A stretch of 64,000 bases of DNA from NCBI GenBank assembly GCA_030849465.1, contig JARVLF010000003.1, positions 124,001 to 188,000 on the forward strand. Direction: 5' to 3'. The translations under genes and the position numbers were made by a program. Below, in pieces: positions 18,251 through 29,555 of the stretch. Origin of the DNA: Moesziomyces globuligerus (Eukaryota; Basidiomycota; Ustilaginomycetes; Ustilaginales; Ustilaginaceae). The notes beneath the pieces were generated by a model that had not been told where the DNA came from, did not search any database, and worked only from the letters and a program-made list of their open reading frames with translations. The stretch's first letter is position 1. Each line of letters starts with the position of its first letter.

Positions 18251-21200
18251 ATGAACGAGCCCCAGGGTGGCTCCAACGGCCGCCTGGCCAGCCGCCACGA
18301 CTCGGACTCCGACCTCGCCGCAAAGGCCACCTTCACCGCCTCCGACCTCTCGCCCTCCTCCTCCTCCACCGGCACAGCGCGCTTCAACGGCCTCTTCGAC
18401 ACTGCGAGGCTCAAGAACTACCTCGAATCCCTCCTCCCCGTCCTCCTCGACACAGAGCCCCACCTCATCTCGCACCATCTGCTCGACACGCCAACATGGA
18501 AGCACAACGCATCCGTCTTTGCCAGCGATCCCAACATCATGTCCGCCTACGTCAACAAGATTCGCCGCCACGACGTCGCTGCCGACGCAACCGATGACCA
18601 CATCTTCGACTACGAGATGTCCACACAGGCCTCCTACTCGTCTCGCCACGTCGCCAGCATCGCCCTCATCAAGAGAGTCGCCGTCCTCGATGCCGCCGTG
18701 CCCTTGCCACATCAGCTCCACGTGCTCACCCTCTTCGGCCCCGCTGCCGCCGATACCTCGTCCACAGATGCTAGCAAGGCGGCCGAAGCACGTGCAACCA
18801 ACGCGTCGGCGTCCTTGGACGACACCGAAGATGGCGCAGCCGCGTCCACCGTGCGGGAGAGCCCCTACGAGGCGCTCCACAGCGTCGTCCACAACGTCAT
18901 GTCTCCCTGGTTCGATGCCTTTGTCGCCAGCAAGGCGTCCAAAGACAAGCAGCTCGTCTCGGGCGCAAAACCAAAGGACAGCGATACAAAGATGGGCATC
19001 CCCATGGCCAAGCGCAAGTTTGCAGAGCTCGAGCTCAGTCTCTTCCACCTCCAGCAGAACGTCGAGATCCCCGACATCACCCTCGCCATCCATCCCGTCG
19101 TCCGCGCCGCCGTAGATCGCTGCCACGCCGCCGCAACCCGCGTCAGCGTCGACGCCGTCGAGCCCGCCTCGCTCCTCCAGGACTCGTCCTTCCTCAACAA
19201 GCTCCAGTCCGACGTCAACGCCTGGGTCAAGGAGGTCCAGACCATCACAAAGCTCGACCGCAGCGTCGCCTCGGGCACCGCCTCCCAGGAGATCAACTTT
19301 TGGCTCTCCATGGAAAAGGCGCAGGAGTCCATCGAGCAGCAGCTCCGCTCCGACCCCATCGTCCTCACCCTCGACATCCTCAAGCACGCAAAGCGCTTCC
19401 ACGCCACCGTCTCCTTCCTCGCAGACACAGGCCTCAAGGACTGTGCAGAGAAGACGCACAACTACAACCTCCTCATGAAGGACTTTCCCATCAACGACCT
19501 CCTCTCCGCCACCGACCTCGACAAGTGCGCAGACGCCCTCAGCGCCATCTTCAACCACCTCAACAAGAAGCTCCGCATCAGCCCCTACCCCGTCAAGCGC
19601 GCCCTCCCCCTCGTCGAAGCCATCAGCCGCGACCTAAACGACACGCTCCTCAAGGTCCTCGCCTCCCAGCGCATCATGTGGCACGAGTTCCCGCGCTTCT
19701 GGGACATCATCACCGCAACCGCAGACGTCTTCCACGTCTGGGACGAGCTCATGAAGGACTTTGTCAACATCGCACGCGAGGTCACCCGCAAGCGCTCCGA
19801 AAAGTTCCTCCCCATCAAGATCAACCCCGCACACGCCAGGCTCCGCGAACGCCTCAACTACATCGGCGCCTTCCGCAAGACGCACGAGCAGCTCCGCGCC
19901 ATGGTCAGCTCGGGCAAGGGCCTCGTCCTCCCAGGCAGCTCCGCCGCCGCCGCCGCCGCCGCTGGCGGCGCTGCTTCCGGCACCACCGCTTCCAACGAGC
20001 GCCAACTCGCCACCCAGAACCTCGCCGGCATCGAGATGAGCGAGGAGATCCGCGCCGCCTACGACCAGGTCAAGGTCATCGACGTCCTCGACGTCTCCCA
20101 GGAGGGCACCGAGATCTGGACCGCAGCAGAGGGCGCCTACAACGAGCGCGTCGCCCGCGTCGAGAACAGCCTCATCGCCCGCCTTCGCGACCTCCTCGGC
20201 CAGGCAAAGTCCGCCCGCGAGATGCTCCGCGTCCTCTCGCAGTTCAACAGCCTCTTTGTGCGTCCCAAGGTCCGAGGCGCCGTGCAGGAGTACCAGCAGC
20301 AGCTCCTCAACAGTGTCAAGGCCGACATCAAGGCGCTCCACGACAAGTTCAAGGCGCAATACCGCCCCTCGGAGGCCAACCACATGAGCCAACTCCGCGA
20401 CGTACCCGAGATCGCCGGCGCCATCATCTGGGCCCGCCAGATCGAGCGCCAGCTCAACATCTACATGAAGCGCGTCGAAGACGTGCTCGGCAAGGGCTGG
20501 GAGCTCTACGCAGAGGGTCAGAAGCTCCAGAGCGAGAGCGAGACCTTCCGCCGCAAGCTCGACACGCGGCCCCTCTTCGACAGCTGGCTCCACGACATCA
20601 ACCGCCGCGACATGACCATCGCCGGCCGCGTCTTTGACGTCACCAAGAACCGCGCCGCCAACAACGCCTTGCAGCTCAGCGTCAACTTTGACGGCCACAC
20701 CATCTCGCTCTTCAAAGAGGTGCGCAACCTCATCTGGCTCAACTTCCAGATCCCGCACGCCATCACCAACCTCGCCAAGGACGCCAAAAAGGTCTATCCG
20801 CACGCCGTCTCGCTCATGGAGACCGTGCGCACCTACAACCAGACCTGCAGCCGCGTCCGCGCCAACCCCGAGATCACTTGCCTCATCGCGCAGGTCTACG
20901 CAGACGCGCATCAGCTCATCGCCCAGGGCATGACGCTCCGCTGGGAGCACTTTGCAAACATCTACGAGAGCCACCGCGCCGCTTCCTACCTGCCCGGCTC
21001 TGGCGGCGAGTCCGGCCGCGAGAATCGTCAGGTCGCCTTCGTCCGCCAGTTTGCAAGCATCGTCAGCCTCTTCCAGGACAAGACCGCAGAGCTCATCGAA
21101 ATCCAGCGCGACATGCGCTCGACCATCGACGAGCTCGGCAAGTGCGCCTACCGCTCCGACGCCTTCGCCGAGCGCCTCCAGAAGATCCAGAACACCATCG

Positions 21201-24200
21201 ACAAGCTCAATCTCGAGGGGTATCCCAATCTCGAGGAATGGGTCGGCAGTCTCGACCGGCTCATCGAGGATGTTCTGCTGCGCAGACTCAAGTCGGTCAG
21301 TGCCGCGTGGTGCAAGGCTTTCGTGCGTCACGGCCTCAGCATCGGCGCCGGTGCAGGGCGTGGCGATCGCCGCGCCAAGAACGCATCGACGAACGGCGCT
21401 GCGGCCGGTGCGGCCCAGGACGGCGAGGGCACCATCGACGAGATCACCCTGGAGCCCATCACGCACGAGGTGCGCATCCAGAACCAGGTCATCTTCCTCG
21501 ACCCGCCTCTGGAGCATGCGCGCGCCTCGTGGTTCCGACAGCTCCACGAGGTGCTGTCCGTCGTCTGCTGCCTCACGCGCATCCAGAGCTCGCGCTACGA
21601 GATCGGCCTCCAGATGCGCACCAAGCAGCGCGCCACCGAGCAGGACTACACGTCGCTCCTCACGCGCTTCCACGACGACTCGCTCGAGCGGCCCTTTGTC
21701 CTGATCGAGGCCAAGCTCGCCGAGGTCGGCAGCTATGTCTCCAAGTGGCTCCAGTTCCAGTCGCTGTGGGACCTCGAGTCCGAGCACGTCTTTGCGCGCC
21801 TCGGCGACTCGCTCGCCAGCTGGCAGCAGCTGCTCGCCGAGATCCGCCGCACGCGCGCCACGTTTGACAACTCGGACACGCAGCGCTCGTTTGGCATCTG
21901 CGTCATCGACTACGACCAGGTGCAGAGCAAGGTCAACGCCAAGTACGACACGTGGCAGCGCGACATCCTCAACCGCTTCGGCACCAAGCTCGGCGCGGCC
22001 ATGCGCGAGGTGCATGCGGCCGTCGCCAAGGCGCGTGTCGAGCTCGAGCAGCACAGCATCGAGGGCAGCTCGACGGCGCAGGCGGTCACCTTCATCACGT
22101 TTGTCCAGGACCTCAAACGCAAGACCAAGGTGTGGCAGCCCCAGATCGAGGTCTTCGGCACGGGCCAGAAGACGCTCGAGCGTCAGCGATACATGTTCCC
22201 GCAGGACTGGCTCTACGTCGACCAGGTCGAGGGCGAATGGAGCGCGTTCCAGGAGATCCTCAGCCGCAAGAACGCCAGCATCCAGGACCAGCTCGCAGGC
22301 CTCCAGATGAAGATCATCGCCGAGGACAAGATCGTCAGCGACAAGATGGCTGCGCTCATCAGCGAGTGGGAGCAGCAGAAGCCGATCCAGGGTACGCTCA
22401 AGGCGGACGGCGCCATGAACACGATCAACGTGTTTGAGACGCGCGTCGCCAAGCTCGCCGAGGACCGCGCGCTGGTCGTGCGCGCCAAGGAGGCGCTCGA
22501 TCTCGAGCACACCCAGGACGACCGCCTCGAGCCTGTCTTCGAGGAGCTTCGCGATCTCAAAACGGTTTGGACCGCGTTGTCCGGCACGTGGAGTCAGCTC
22601 GCCGAGATTCGCGACACGAACTGGAGCAACGTCCAGCCCCGCAAGCTGCGACAGCAGCTCGACGCTCTGCTGGCGCAGACGCGCGACATGCCCAGCCGCA
22701 TGCGCCAGTACGCGGCGTTTGAGTACGTGCAGGAGCACCTGCGCGCACTGCTCAAGAGCAACGCCGTCATCTCGGATCTCAAGTCCGAGGCGATGCGCGA
22801 GCGTCACTGGCGCTCGCTCTTCAAGCAGCTCAAGGTGCAGGACCACTACTCGGCCAGCAGCATGACGCTCGGCACCGTGTGGGACCTCGACCTCAAGAGG
22901 CACGACGCCGTCATCAAGGCCGTCGTCGCCCAGGCGCAGGGCGAGCTCGCCCTAGAGGAGTACCTCAAGCAGGTGCGCGAGGCGTGGACCAACTACACGC
23001 TCGACCTGGTCAACTACCAGAACAAGTGCCGCCTCATCCGTGGCTGGGACAACCTTTTCCAGCTGGCGGGCGACAATCTCAACGCGCTGCGCGCCATGTC
23101 CATGAGCCCGCACTACAAGGTGTTCGAGGAGGAGGCATCGCTGTGGGAGGACCGGCTGAGCAAGATCTCGGTGCTCTTTGACACCTGGATCGACGTCCAG
23201 CGCCAGTGGGTCTACCTCGAGGGCATCTTCAGCGGCAGCGCTGAGATCCGCCACATCCTTCCCGTCGAGAGCTCACGCTTCCAGAACATCAACACCGAGT
23301 TCCTCACCGTGATGAAGAAGGTGTACAAGTCGCCATTCGTGCTCGACGTCCTCAACATCCCTGGCGTGCAGAAGAGCCTCGAGCGCCTGGCAGACCTGCT
23401 GAGCAAGATCCAGAAGGCGCTCGGCGAGTATCTCGAGCGCGAGCGCGCCAACTTCCCGCGCTTCTACTTTGTCGGCGACGAGGACCTGCTCGAGATCATC
23501 GGCAACTCCAAGGACACGGCGCGCATCCTCAAGCATCTCAAGAAGATGTTTGCCGGCATTGCCACCGTCGAGCTCGACGAGGTGGCTGGCATGCTGACGG
23601 CCATGGTCAGCCGCGAGGGCGAGACGGTGCCCTTCCGCACGCCGATCCTGCTCAAGGACTACGCAAAGATCAACGACTGGCTCGCCAAGGTCGAGAGCGA
23701 GATGCGCCTCTCGCTCGCCGAGCTGCTGTCCGAGGCGGCGGCCGAGCTCGAGACGTTCTACTCGAGCGTCGACTCGCTCACGTTGGAGAGCTTCTTGGCG
23801 TGGATCGCCAAGTTCCCGGCGCAGCTCGTCGTGCTCGCAGTGCAGGCGAGGTGGACGGCCATGGTGGATGCGGCGTTCGAAAGCGGCGACGGTCTGCAAC
23901 ACCCGCTCGACGTCGTGCTGCGCGGGCTCGACTTGCTCGCCGACACGGTGCTCACGGACGTCGAGGCGCTGCAGCGCCGCAAGTGCGAGCACCTCATCAC
24001 CGAACTCGTTCATCAGAGGGACGTGATCCGTCTGCTGATGCAGCAGCGCGTCGAGAGCGCGCGCGACTTCAACTGGCTCTCGCAGATGCGCTTCTACCTC
24101 AACCGCCAGATCGAGAAGCCGCTCGACCGCCTCACGGTGCAGATGGCCAACGCCACCTTCCCGTACGGCTACGAGTATCTGGGCGTGCCCGATCGCCTGG

Positions 24201-27200
24201 TGCAGACGCCGCTGACCGACCGATGCTACCTCACGCTGACGCAGGCGCTCCACTACAAGCTCGGCGGCGCGCCGTTCGGCCCCGCCGGCACGGGCAAGAC
24301 CGAGTCGGTCAAGGCGCTCGGCGTGCAGCTCGGCATGTTTGTCATTGTCTTCTGCTGCGACGAGACGTTCGACTTCCAGGCCATGGGCCGAATCTTTGTG
24401 GGTCTCTGTCGTGTCGGTGCGTGGGGCTGCTTCGACGAGTTCAACCGTCTCGAGGAGCGCATCCTCTCGGCGGTCTCGCAGCAGATCCAGAGCATCCAGC
24501 AGGGTCTGGCGGACTCGAGCAGCGCCGGCAACAGCAGCAACAGCACGCGCGAGATCGAGCTGCTCGGCAAGCGCGTGCCGCTCAACGACCGCGTCGGCAT
24601 CTTCATCACCACCAACCCGACGTACGCCGGCCGATCGAATCTGCCAGACAACCTCAAGAAGCTCTTCCGCAACATGGCCATGACGCATCCGGACCGCGAG
24701 CTGATCGCCCAGGTCATGCTCTTCTCCCAGGGCTTCCGCACCGCAGAGACGCTCGCCTCCAAGATCGTCCCCTTCTTCAACCTCTGCCTCGAGCAACTGA
24801 GTCCGCAGCCGCACTACGACTTTGGCCTGCGTGCGCTCAAGGCCGTGCTGGTCAGCGCGGGCCAGCTCAAGCGCGAGCACATGCTCGCCGGCGGCGACGG
24901 CGCGGCGGCGACGGACGCGTCGATCCAAGTCTCGGAGCAGGAGATCCTCATCCAGAGCGTATCCGAGACGATCGTGCCCAAGCTCATCGCCGAGGACGTG
25001 CCGCTGCTCAAGAGCCTGCTGTCCGACGTGTTCCCGGGCGTCGAGTACAAGCCGGTGAATCTGGATGTGCTGCGCGGCCACATCGCCGCGGTGTGCGCCG
25101 AGCGCCACCTGGTCGAGGGCGGGCTGTGGACGGACAAGGTGCTGCAGCTGTACCAGATCCAGAAGATCTCGCACGGCCTCATGCTCGTCGGACCGTCGGG
25201 GACGGGCAAGACGCAGGCATGGCAGGTGCTCCTCGCCGCGCTCGAGCGGCTCGAGGGCCAGGAGGGCGTGTCGTACGTCATCGACCCCAAGGCCGTGTCC
25301 AAGGAGAGCCTGTACGGCACGCTCGACCCGACGACGCGCGAGTGGAACGACGGCCTCTTCACCCAGGTGCTCCGCAAGATCATCGACAACGTCCGCGGCG
25401 AGAGCGCCAAGCGCCACTGGATCGTCTTTGACGGCGACGTCGACCCGGAGTGGGTCGAGAACCTCAACTCGGTGCTCGACGACAACAAGCTGCTGACGCT
25501 GCCCAACGGCGAGCGTCTCAACCTGCCGCCCAACGTGCGCATCATGTTCGAGGTCGAGTCGCTCCGCTACGCGACGCTGGCCACGGTGTCGCGCTGCGGC
25601 ATGATCTGGTTCAGCGACGACATTGTGCAGCCCTCGATGCTGTACTCGCGCTACCTGACCGGGCTGCGCTCGACGCCGATCGAGCTCGATGACGACGAGC
25701 TCGGCGGGGCGGTGGCGGCTCGGCGTGCGGCGGCCGCCGCGTCGACGGGCGCGGCAGCGTCGAGTGAGGTGAGCGCCGACCTGCAGGTGCAGCGGGCGGT
25801 GGCGGATGCGCTGGCGCCGCTCTTCGAGGACGACGGCCTGGTCAGCGGTGCGCTCGAGTTCGCCAAGACCAAGCCGCACATTATGGACTTCACCGAGGCG
25901 CGTGCGCTGTCGACGCTCTTCTCGCTGGTGAACAAGACGATCCGCAACGTGCTGGACTACAACGCGCAGCATGGCGATTTCCCGCTGGGCAACGAGCAGA
26001 TCGAGGCGTATGCGACGCGGCGACTGCTGCTCGCGCTCGTGTGGGCGTTCACGGGCGATGCGAAGCTCGAGGTGCGTGCCGAGATGGGCGAGCATCTGCG
26101 CGGACGCACGGGCGTCGAGCTGCCGCCGCTCGGCGCGGGCGCGTCGCTGATCGACTACGACGTGACGCTCGGCGCGAGCGTCGAGTGGACCTCGTGGCTC
26201 TCCAAGGTGCCGACGATCGAGATCGACACGGCGGCGGTGTCGTCTGCCGAGGTGGTGGTGCCGACGATGGACACGGTGCGGCACGAGGACGTGCTGTACT
26301 CGTGGCTCTCGGAGCACAAGCCGCTGATGCTGTGCGGACCGCCCGGCTCGGGCAAGACGATGACGCTCTTTTCGGCGCTGCGCAAGCTGCCGGACATGGA
26401 GGTGGTGGGGCTCAACTTTTCGTCGGCGACGACGCCCGAGCTGATCCTCAAGACGTTTGAGCAGTACTGCGAGTACCGCAAGACGCCCAACGGGATCGTG
26501 CTCGCGCCGACGCAGATCGGACGCTGGCTCGTGCTCTTCTGCGACGAGATCAACCTGCCGGCGACGGACAAGTACGGCACGCAGCGCGTCATCTCGTTCC
26601 TGCGCCAGCTCGTCGAGGGCGGCGGATTCTGGCGCATCAGCGACAAGGCGTGGGTCAAGCTGGAGCGCATCCAGTTTGTGGGCGCGTGCAATCCGCCGAC
26701 GGATCCCGGAAGGGTGGCGCTCTCGCATCGCTTCCTGCGCCACGCGCCGCTCATCATGGTCGACTATCCGGGCGAGATCTCGCTCAACCAGATCTACGGC
26801 ACGTTTAACCGCGCGCTGCTCAAGGTGACGCCCAACCTGCGCGGATACGCCGAGGCGCTGACCGCGGCCATGGTCGACTTTTACATGGCTTCGCAGCGGC
26901 GGTTTACGCCCGACATCCAGGCGCACTACATCTACTCGCCACGCGAGCTGACGCGGTGGATGCGCGGCATCTACGAGGCGATCCGGCGGTTGGAGGCGTT
27001 GAGTGTCGAGGGCCTCGTGCGCGTGTGGGCGCACGAGGGGCTGCGGCTGTTCCAGGATCGACTGGTGGCGAGCGAGGAGAAGCGGTGGACGGACGAGGAG
27101 TTGGATCGGGTGGCGACGAGGAGGTTTCCGACGGTGGATACGGGAGCGGCTTTGGTGCGACCCATTCTGTTCTCCAATTGGTTGTCCAAGGAGTATCAGA

Positions 27201-27841
27201 GTGTGGCGAGGGAGGAGGTGAGGGAGTATGCAAAGGCTAGGTTGAAGGGGTATTCGGAGGAGGAGCTTGAGGCTAGGATGGTGATGCATGATTCGGTGTT
27301 GGATTTGGCGTTGGCATGCGATCGGGTGTTGAGGCAGCCGGGGGGGCATTTGTTGTTGATTGGGGCTAGTGGGTCGGGGAGGACTACGGTGACTAGGTTT
27401 TGTGCTTGGATGCGCGGATTGACGCTGTTTAGTATCAGTACGAGTGGGAGGTATACGGAGGAGGATTTTGATGATGATCTTCGAGCGCTGCTTAGGCGCG
27501 TGGGGTGTAAGGGGGAAAAGGTTTGTTGGACTATCGATGAGAGTCAGATGTCGAATGCTGCTCGACTCGAGAAACTAAACACCCTCCTTGCAAACGCCGA
27601 AGTCGCAGGTCTCTTTGAGGGCGACGAACACTCAAGCCTCGTAAGCGCCCTCAGAGAGGCCAGCCAACGAAACGGCCTCATGCTAGACCAGGAAGAAGAA
27701 CTCTTCGCCTTCTTCCGCCACCAAATCACTTCCAACCTCCACGTCACCCTCACCATGAACCCTCCCGAGGGCGGAACAGGCTCAAAGGCAGCCGCTAGCC
27801 CCGCCCTCTTCAACCGCACAAGCATCCTCTTCTGCTGGTAA
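18251..27841 (+). CDS. dyn1: Cytoplasmic dynein heavy chain, N-terminal half (tail, linker, AAA1 to partial AAA4)
   Basis: Minus-end-directed microtubule motor subunit, 3196 residues from ATG 18251 (MNEPQGGSNGR). The tail (about 200-1150) mediates dimerisation and subunit binding; the linker region (about 1200-1800) precedes the ring. AAA1 P-loop GPAGTGKT at 2010 with Walker B WGCFDEFNRL; AAA2 GPSGTGKT at 2314; AAA3 GPPGSGKT at 2696 with VLFCDEINLP; AAA4 GASGSGRT at 3038 with CWTIDES. The AAA4 Walker A lysine is Arg3044. Translation stops shortly after SPALFNR of AAA4. So the AAA4 small domain, stalk, microtubule-binding domain, AAA5 and AAA6 are absent from this protein and from the rest of the window. 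Conventional heavy chains exceed 4000 residues. U. maydis is known to encode the two halves in separate genes, dyn1 and dyn2, whose products act together. No intron was seen. The 3' end switches to C/A-rich wobble positions at about 27565. Confidence 0.96.
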   Translation: MNEPQGGSNGRLASRHDSDSDLAAKATFTASDLSPSSSSTGTARFNGLFDTARLKNYLESLLPVLLDTEPHLISHHLLDTPTWKHNASVFASDPNIMSAYVNKIRRHDVAADATDDHIFDYEMSTQASYSSRHVASIALIKRVAVLDAAVPLPHQLHVLTLFGPAAADTSSTDASKAAEARATNASASLDDTEDGAAASTVRESPYEALHSVVHNVMSPWFDAFVASKASKDKQLVSGAKPKDSDTKMGIPMAKRKFAELELSLFHLQQNVEIPDITLAIHPVVRAAVDRCHAAATRVSVDAVEPASLLQDSSFLNKLQSDVNAWVKEVQTITKLDRSVASGTASQEINFWLSMEKAQESIEQQLRSDPIVLTLDILKHAKRFHATVSFLADTGLKDCAEKTHNYNLLMKDFPINDLLSATDLDKCADALSAIFNHLNKKLRISPYPVKRALPLVEAISRDLNDTLLKVLASQRIMWHEFPRFWDIITATADVFHVWDELMKDFVNIAREVTRKRSEKFLPIKINPAHARLRERLNYIGAFRKTHEQLRAMVSSGKGLVLPGSSAAAAAAAGGAASGTTASNERQLATQNLAGIEMSEEIRAAYDQVKVIDVLDVSQEGTEIWTAAEGAYNERVARVENSLIARLRDLLGQAKSAREMLRVLSQFNSLFVRPKVRGAVQEYQQQLLNSVKADIKALHDKFKAQYRPSEANHMSQLRDVPEIAGAIIWARQIERQLNIYMKRVEDVLGKGWELYAEGQKLQSESETFRRKLDTRPLFDSWLHDINRRDMTIAGRVFDVTKNRAANNALQLSVNFDGHTISLFKEVRNLIWLNFQIPHAITNLAKDAKKVYPHAVSLMETVRTYNQTCSRVRANPEITCLIAQVYADAHQLIAQGMTLRWEHFANIYESHRAASYLPGSGGESGRENRQVAFVRQFASIVSLFQDKTAELIEIQRDMRSTIDELGKCAYRSDAFAERLQKIQNTIDKLNLEGYPNLEEWVGSLDRLIEDVLLRRLKSVSAAWCKAFVRHGLSIGAGAGRGDRRAKNASTNGAAAGAAQDGEGTIDEITLEPITHEVRIQNQVIFLDPPLEHARASWFRQLHEVLSVVCCLTRIQSSRYEIGLQMRTKQRATEQDYTSLLTRFHDDSLERPFVLIEAKLAEVGSYVSKWLQFQSLWDLESEHVFARLGDSLASWQQLLAEIRRTRATFDNSDTQRSFGICVIDYDQVQSKVNAKYDTWQRDILNRFGTKLGAAMREVHAAVAKARVELEQHSIEGSSTAQAVTFITFVQDLKRKTKVWQPQIEVFGTGQKTLERQRYMFPQDWLYVDQVEGEWSAFQEILSRKNASIQDQLAGLQMKIIAEDKIVSDKMAALISEWEQQKPIQGTLKADGAMNTINVFETRVAKLAEDRALVVRAKEALDLEHTQDDRLEPVFEELRDLKTVWTALSGTWSQLAEIRDTNWSNVQPRKLRQQLDALLAQTRDMPSRMRQYAAFEYVQEHLRALLKSNAVISDLKSEAMRERHWRSLFKQLKVQDHYSASSMTLGTVWDLDLKRHDAVIKAVVAQAQGELALEEYLKQVREAWTNYTLDLVNYQNKCRLIRGWDNLFQLAGDNLNALRAMSMSPHYKVFEEEASLWEDRLSKISVLFDTWIDVQRQWVYLEGIFSGSAEIRHILPVESSRFQNINTEFLTVMKKVYKSPFVLDVLNIPGVQKSLERLADLLSKIQKALGEYLERERANFPRFYFVGDEDLLEIIGNSKDTARILKHLKKMFAGIATVELDEVAGMLTAMVSREGETVPFRTPILLKDYAKINDWLAKVESEMRLSLAELLSEAAAELETFYSSVDSLTLESFLAWIAKFPAQLVVLAVQARWTAMVDAAFESGDGLQHPLDVVLRGLDLLADTVLTDVEALQRRKCEHLITELVHQRDVIRLLMQQRVESARDFNWLSQMRFYLNRQIEKPLDRLTVQMANATFPYGYEYLGVPDRLVQTPLTDRCYLTLTQALHYKLGGAPFGPAGTGKTESVKALGVQLGMFVIVFCCDETFDFQAMGRIFVGLCRVGAWGCFDEFNRLEERILSAVSQQIQSIQQGLADSSSAGNSSNSTREIELLGKRVPLNDRVGIFITTNPTYAGRSNLPDNLKKLFRNMAMTHPDRELIAQVMLFSQGFRTAETLASKIVPFFNLCLEQLSPQPHYDFGLRALKAVLVSAGQLKREHMLAGGDGAAATDASIQVSEQEILIQSVSETIVPKLIAEDVPLLKSLLSDVFPGVEYKPVNLDVLRGHIAAVCAERHLVEGGLWTDKVLQLYQIQKISHGLMLVGPSGTGKTQAWQVLLAALERLEGQEGVSYVIDPKAVSKESLYGTLDPTTREWNDGLFTQVLRKIIDNVRGESAKRHWIVFDGDVDPEWVENLNSVLDDNKLLTLPNGERLNLPPNVRIMFEVESLRYATLATVSRCGMIWFSDDIVQPSMLYSRYLTGLRSTPIELDDDELGGAVAARRAAAAASTGAAASSEVSADLQVQRAVADALAPLFEDDGLVSGALEFAKTKPHIMDFTEARALSTLFSLVNKTIRNVLDYNAQHGDFPLGNEQIEAYATRRLLLALVWAFTGDAKLEVRAEMGEHLRGRTGVELPPLGAGASLIDYDVTLGASVEWTSWLSKVPTIEIDTAAVSSAEVVVPTMDTVRHEDVLYSWLSEHKPLMLCGPPGSGKTMTLFSALRKLPDMEVVGLNFSSATTPELILKTFEQYCEYRKTPNGIVLAPTQIGRWLVLFCDEINLPATDKYGTQRVISFLRQLVEGGGFWRISDKAWVKLERIQFVGACNPPTDPGRVALSHRFLRHAPLIMVDYPGEISLNQIYGTFNRALLKVTPNLRGYAEALTAAMVDFYMASQRRFTPDIQAHYIYSPRELTRWMRGIYEAIRRLEALSVEGLVRVWAHEGLRLFQDRLVASEEKRWTDEELDRVATRRFPTVDTGAALVRPILFSNWLSKEYQSVAREEVREYAKARLKGYSEEELEARMVMHDSVLDLALACDRVLRQPGGHLLLIGASGSGRTTVTRFCAWMRGLTLFSISTSGRYTEEDFDDDLRALLRRVGCKGEKVCWTIDESQMSNAARLEKLNTLLANAEVAGLFEGDEHSSLVSALREASQRNGLMLDQEEELFAFFRHQITSNLHVTLTMNPPEGGTGSKAAASPALFNRTSILFCW

Positions 27842-28075
27842 TCATCCACCCTCCCCCTTCATCTCCCCACCCGCGTCGCTTCGTCATCTCCAGCACGCAC
27901 ACCGCGCCTCTCTCGTCTGCGCATCACTTGACACGAACGAACGAATCAGACGAAACCATGAATCACACACGAAACAGAGATAGAAGTACGACACGAGATC
28001 GCGCACGTGCGACGACCTCGTGAGAACGGGTAACATGTAGATTTCATGAGCTTATACGACTGCGAGCCTCGAGGC

Positions 28076-29393
<1,318 letters not shown>

Positions 29394-29548
29394 TGTTTAC
29401 GATCGCGATGCGACGAGACGATGTGAGGGTGGCGATGGTGTGGGTGATGATGGTATGGACGGGAGTGCAAATGTACCAGAGTGAGGTAGGATGTCTGGTG
29501 TTGCGGATGGATGGGTAGATGAGATGCGGAAGGCTGAGCCAAGAGTGA

Positions 29549-29555
29549 TTATATA
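29549..29555 (-). promoter_or_regulatory. TATA box of the polyubiquitin gene
   Basis: TATATAA on the minus strand, about 155 nt upstream of the predicted leader-intron donor. Position is compatible with a short first noncoding exon. Confidence 0.5.

Noticed and set aside
19634..27349. Two very long antisense frames opposite dyn1 (about 1089 and 1358 codons)
   Set aside because: They arise because high-GC coding rarely uses TCA, CTA or TTA, the complements of stops. The sequences are low-complexity with no domain, and the sense strand is unambiguous dynein.
27842..28075. Continuation of dynein (AAA4 small domain, stalk) after dyn1
   Set aside because: Only 234 bp before the polyubiquitin stop and no dynein-like translation in any frame.
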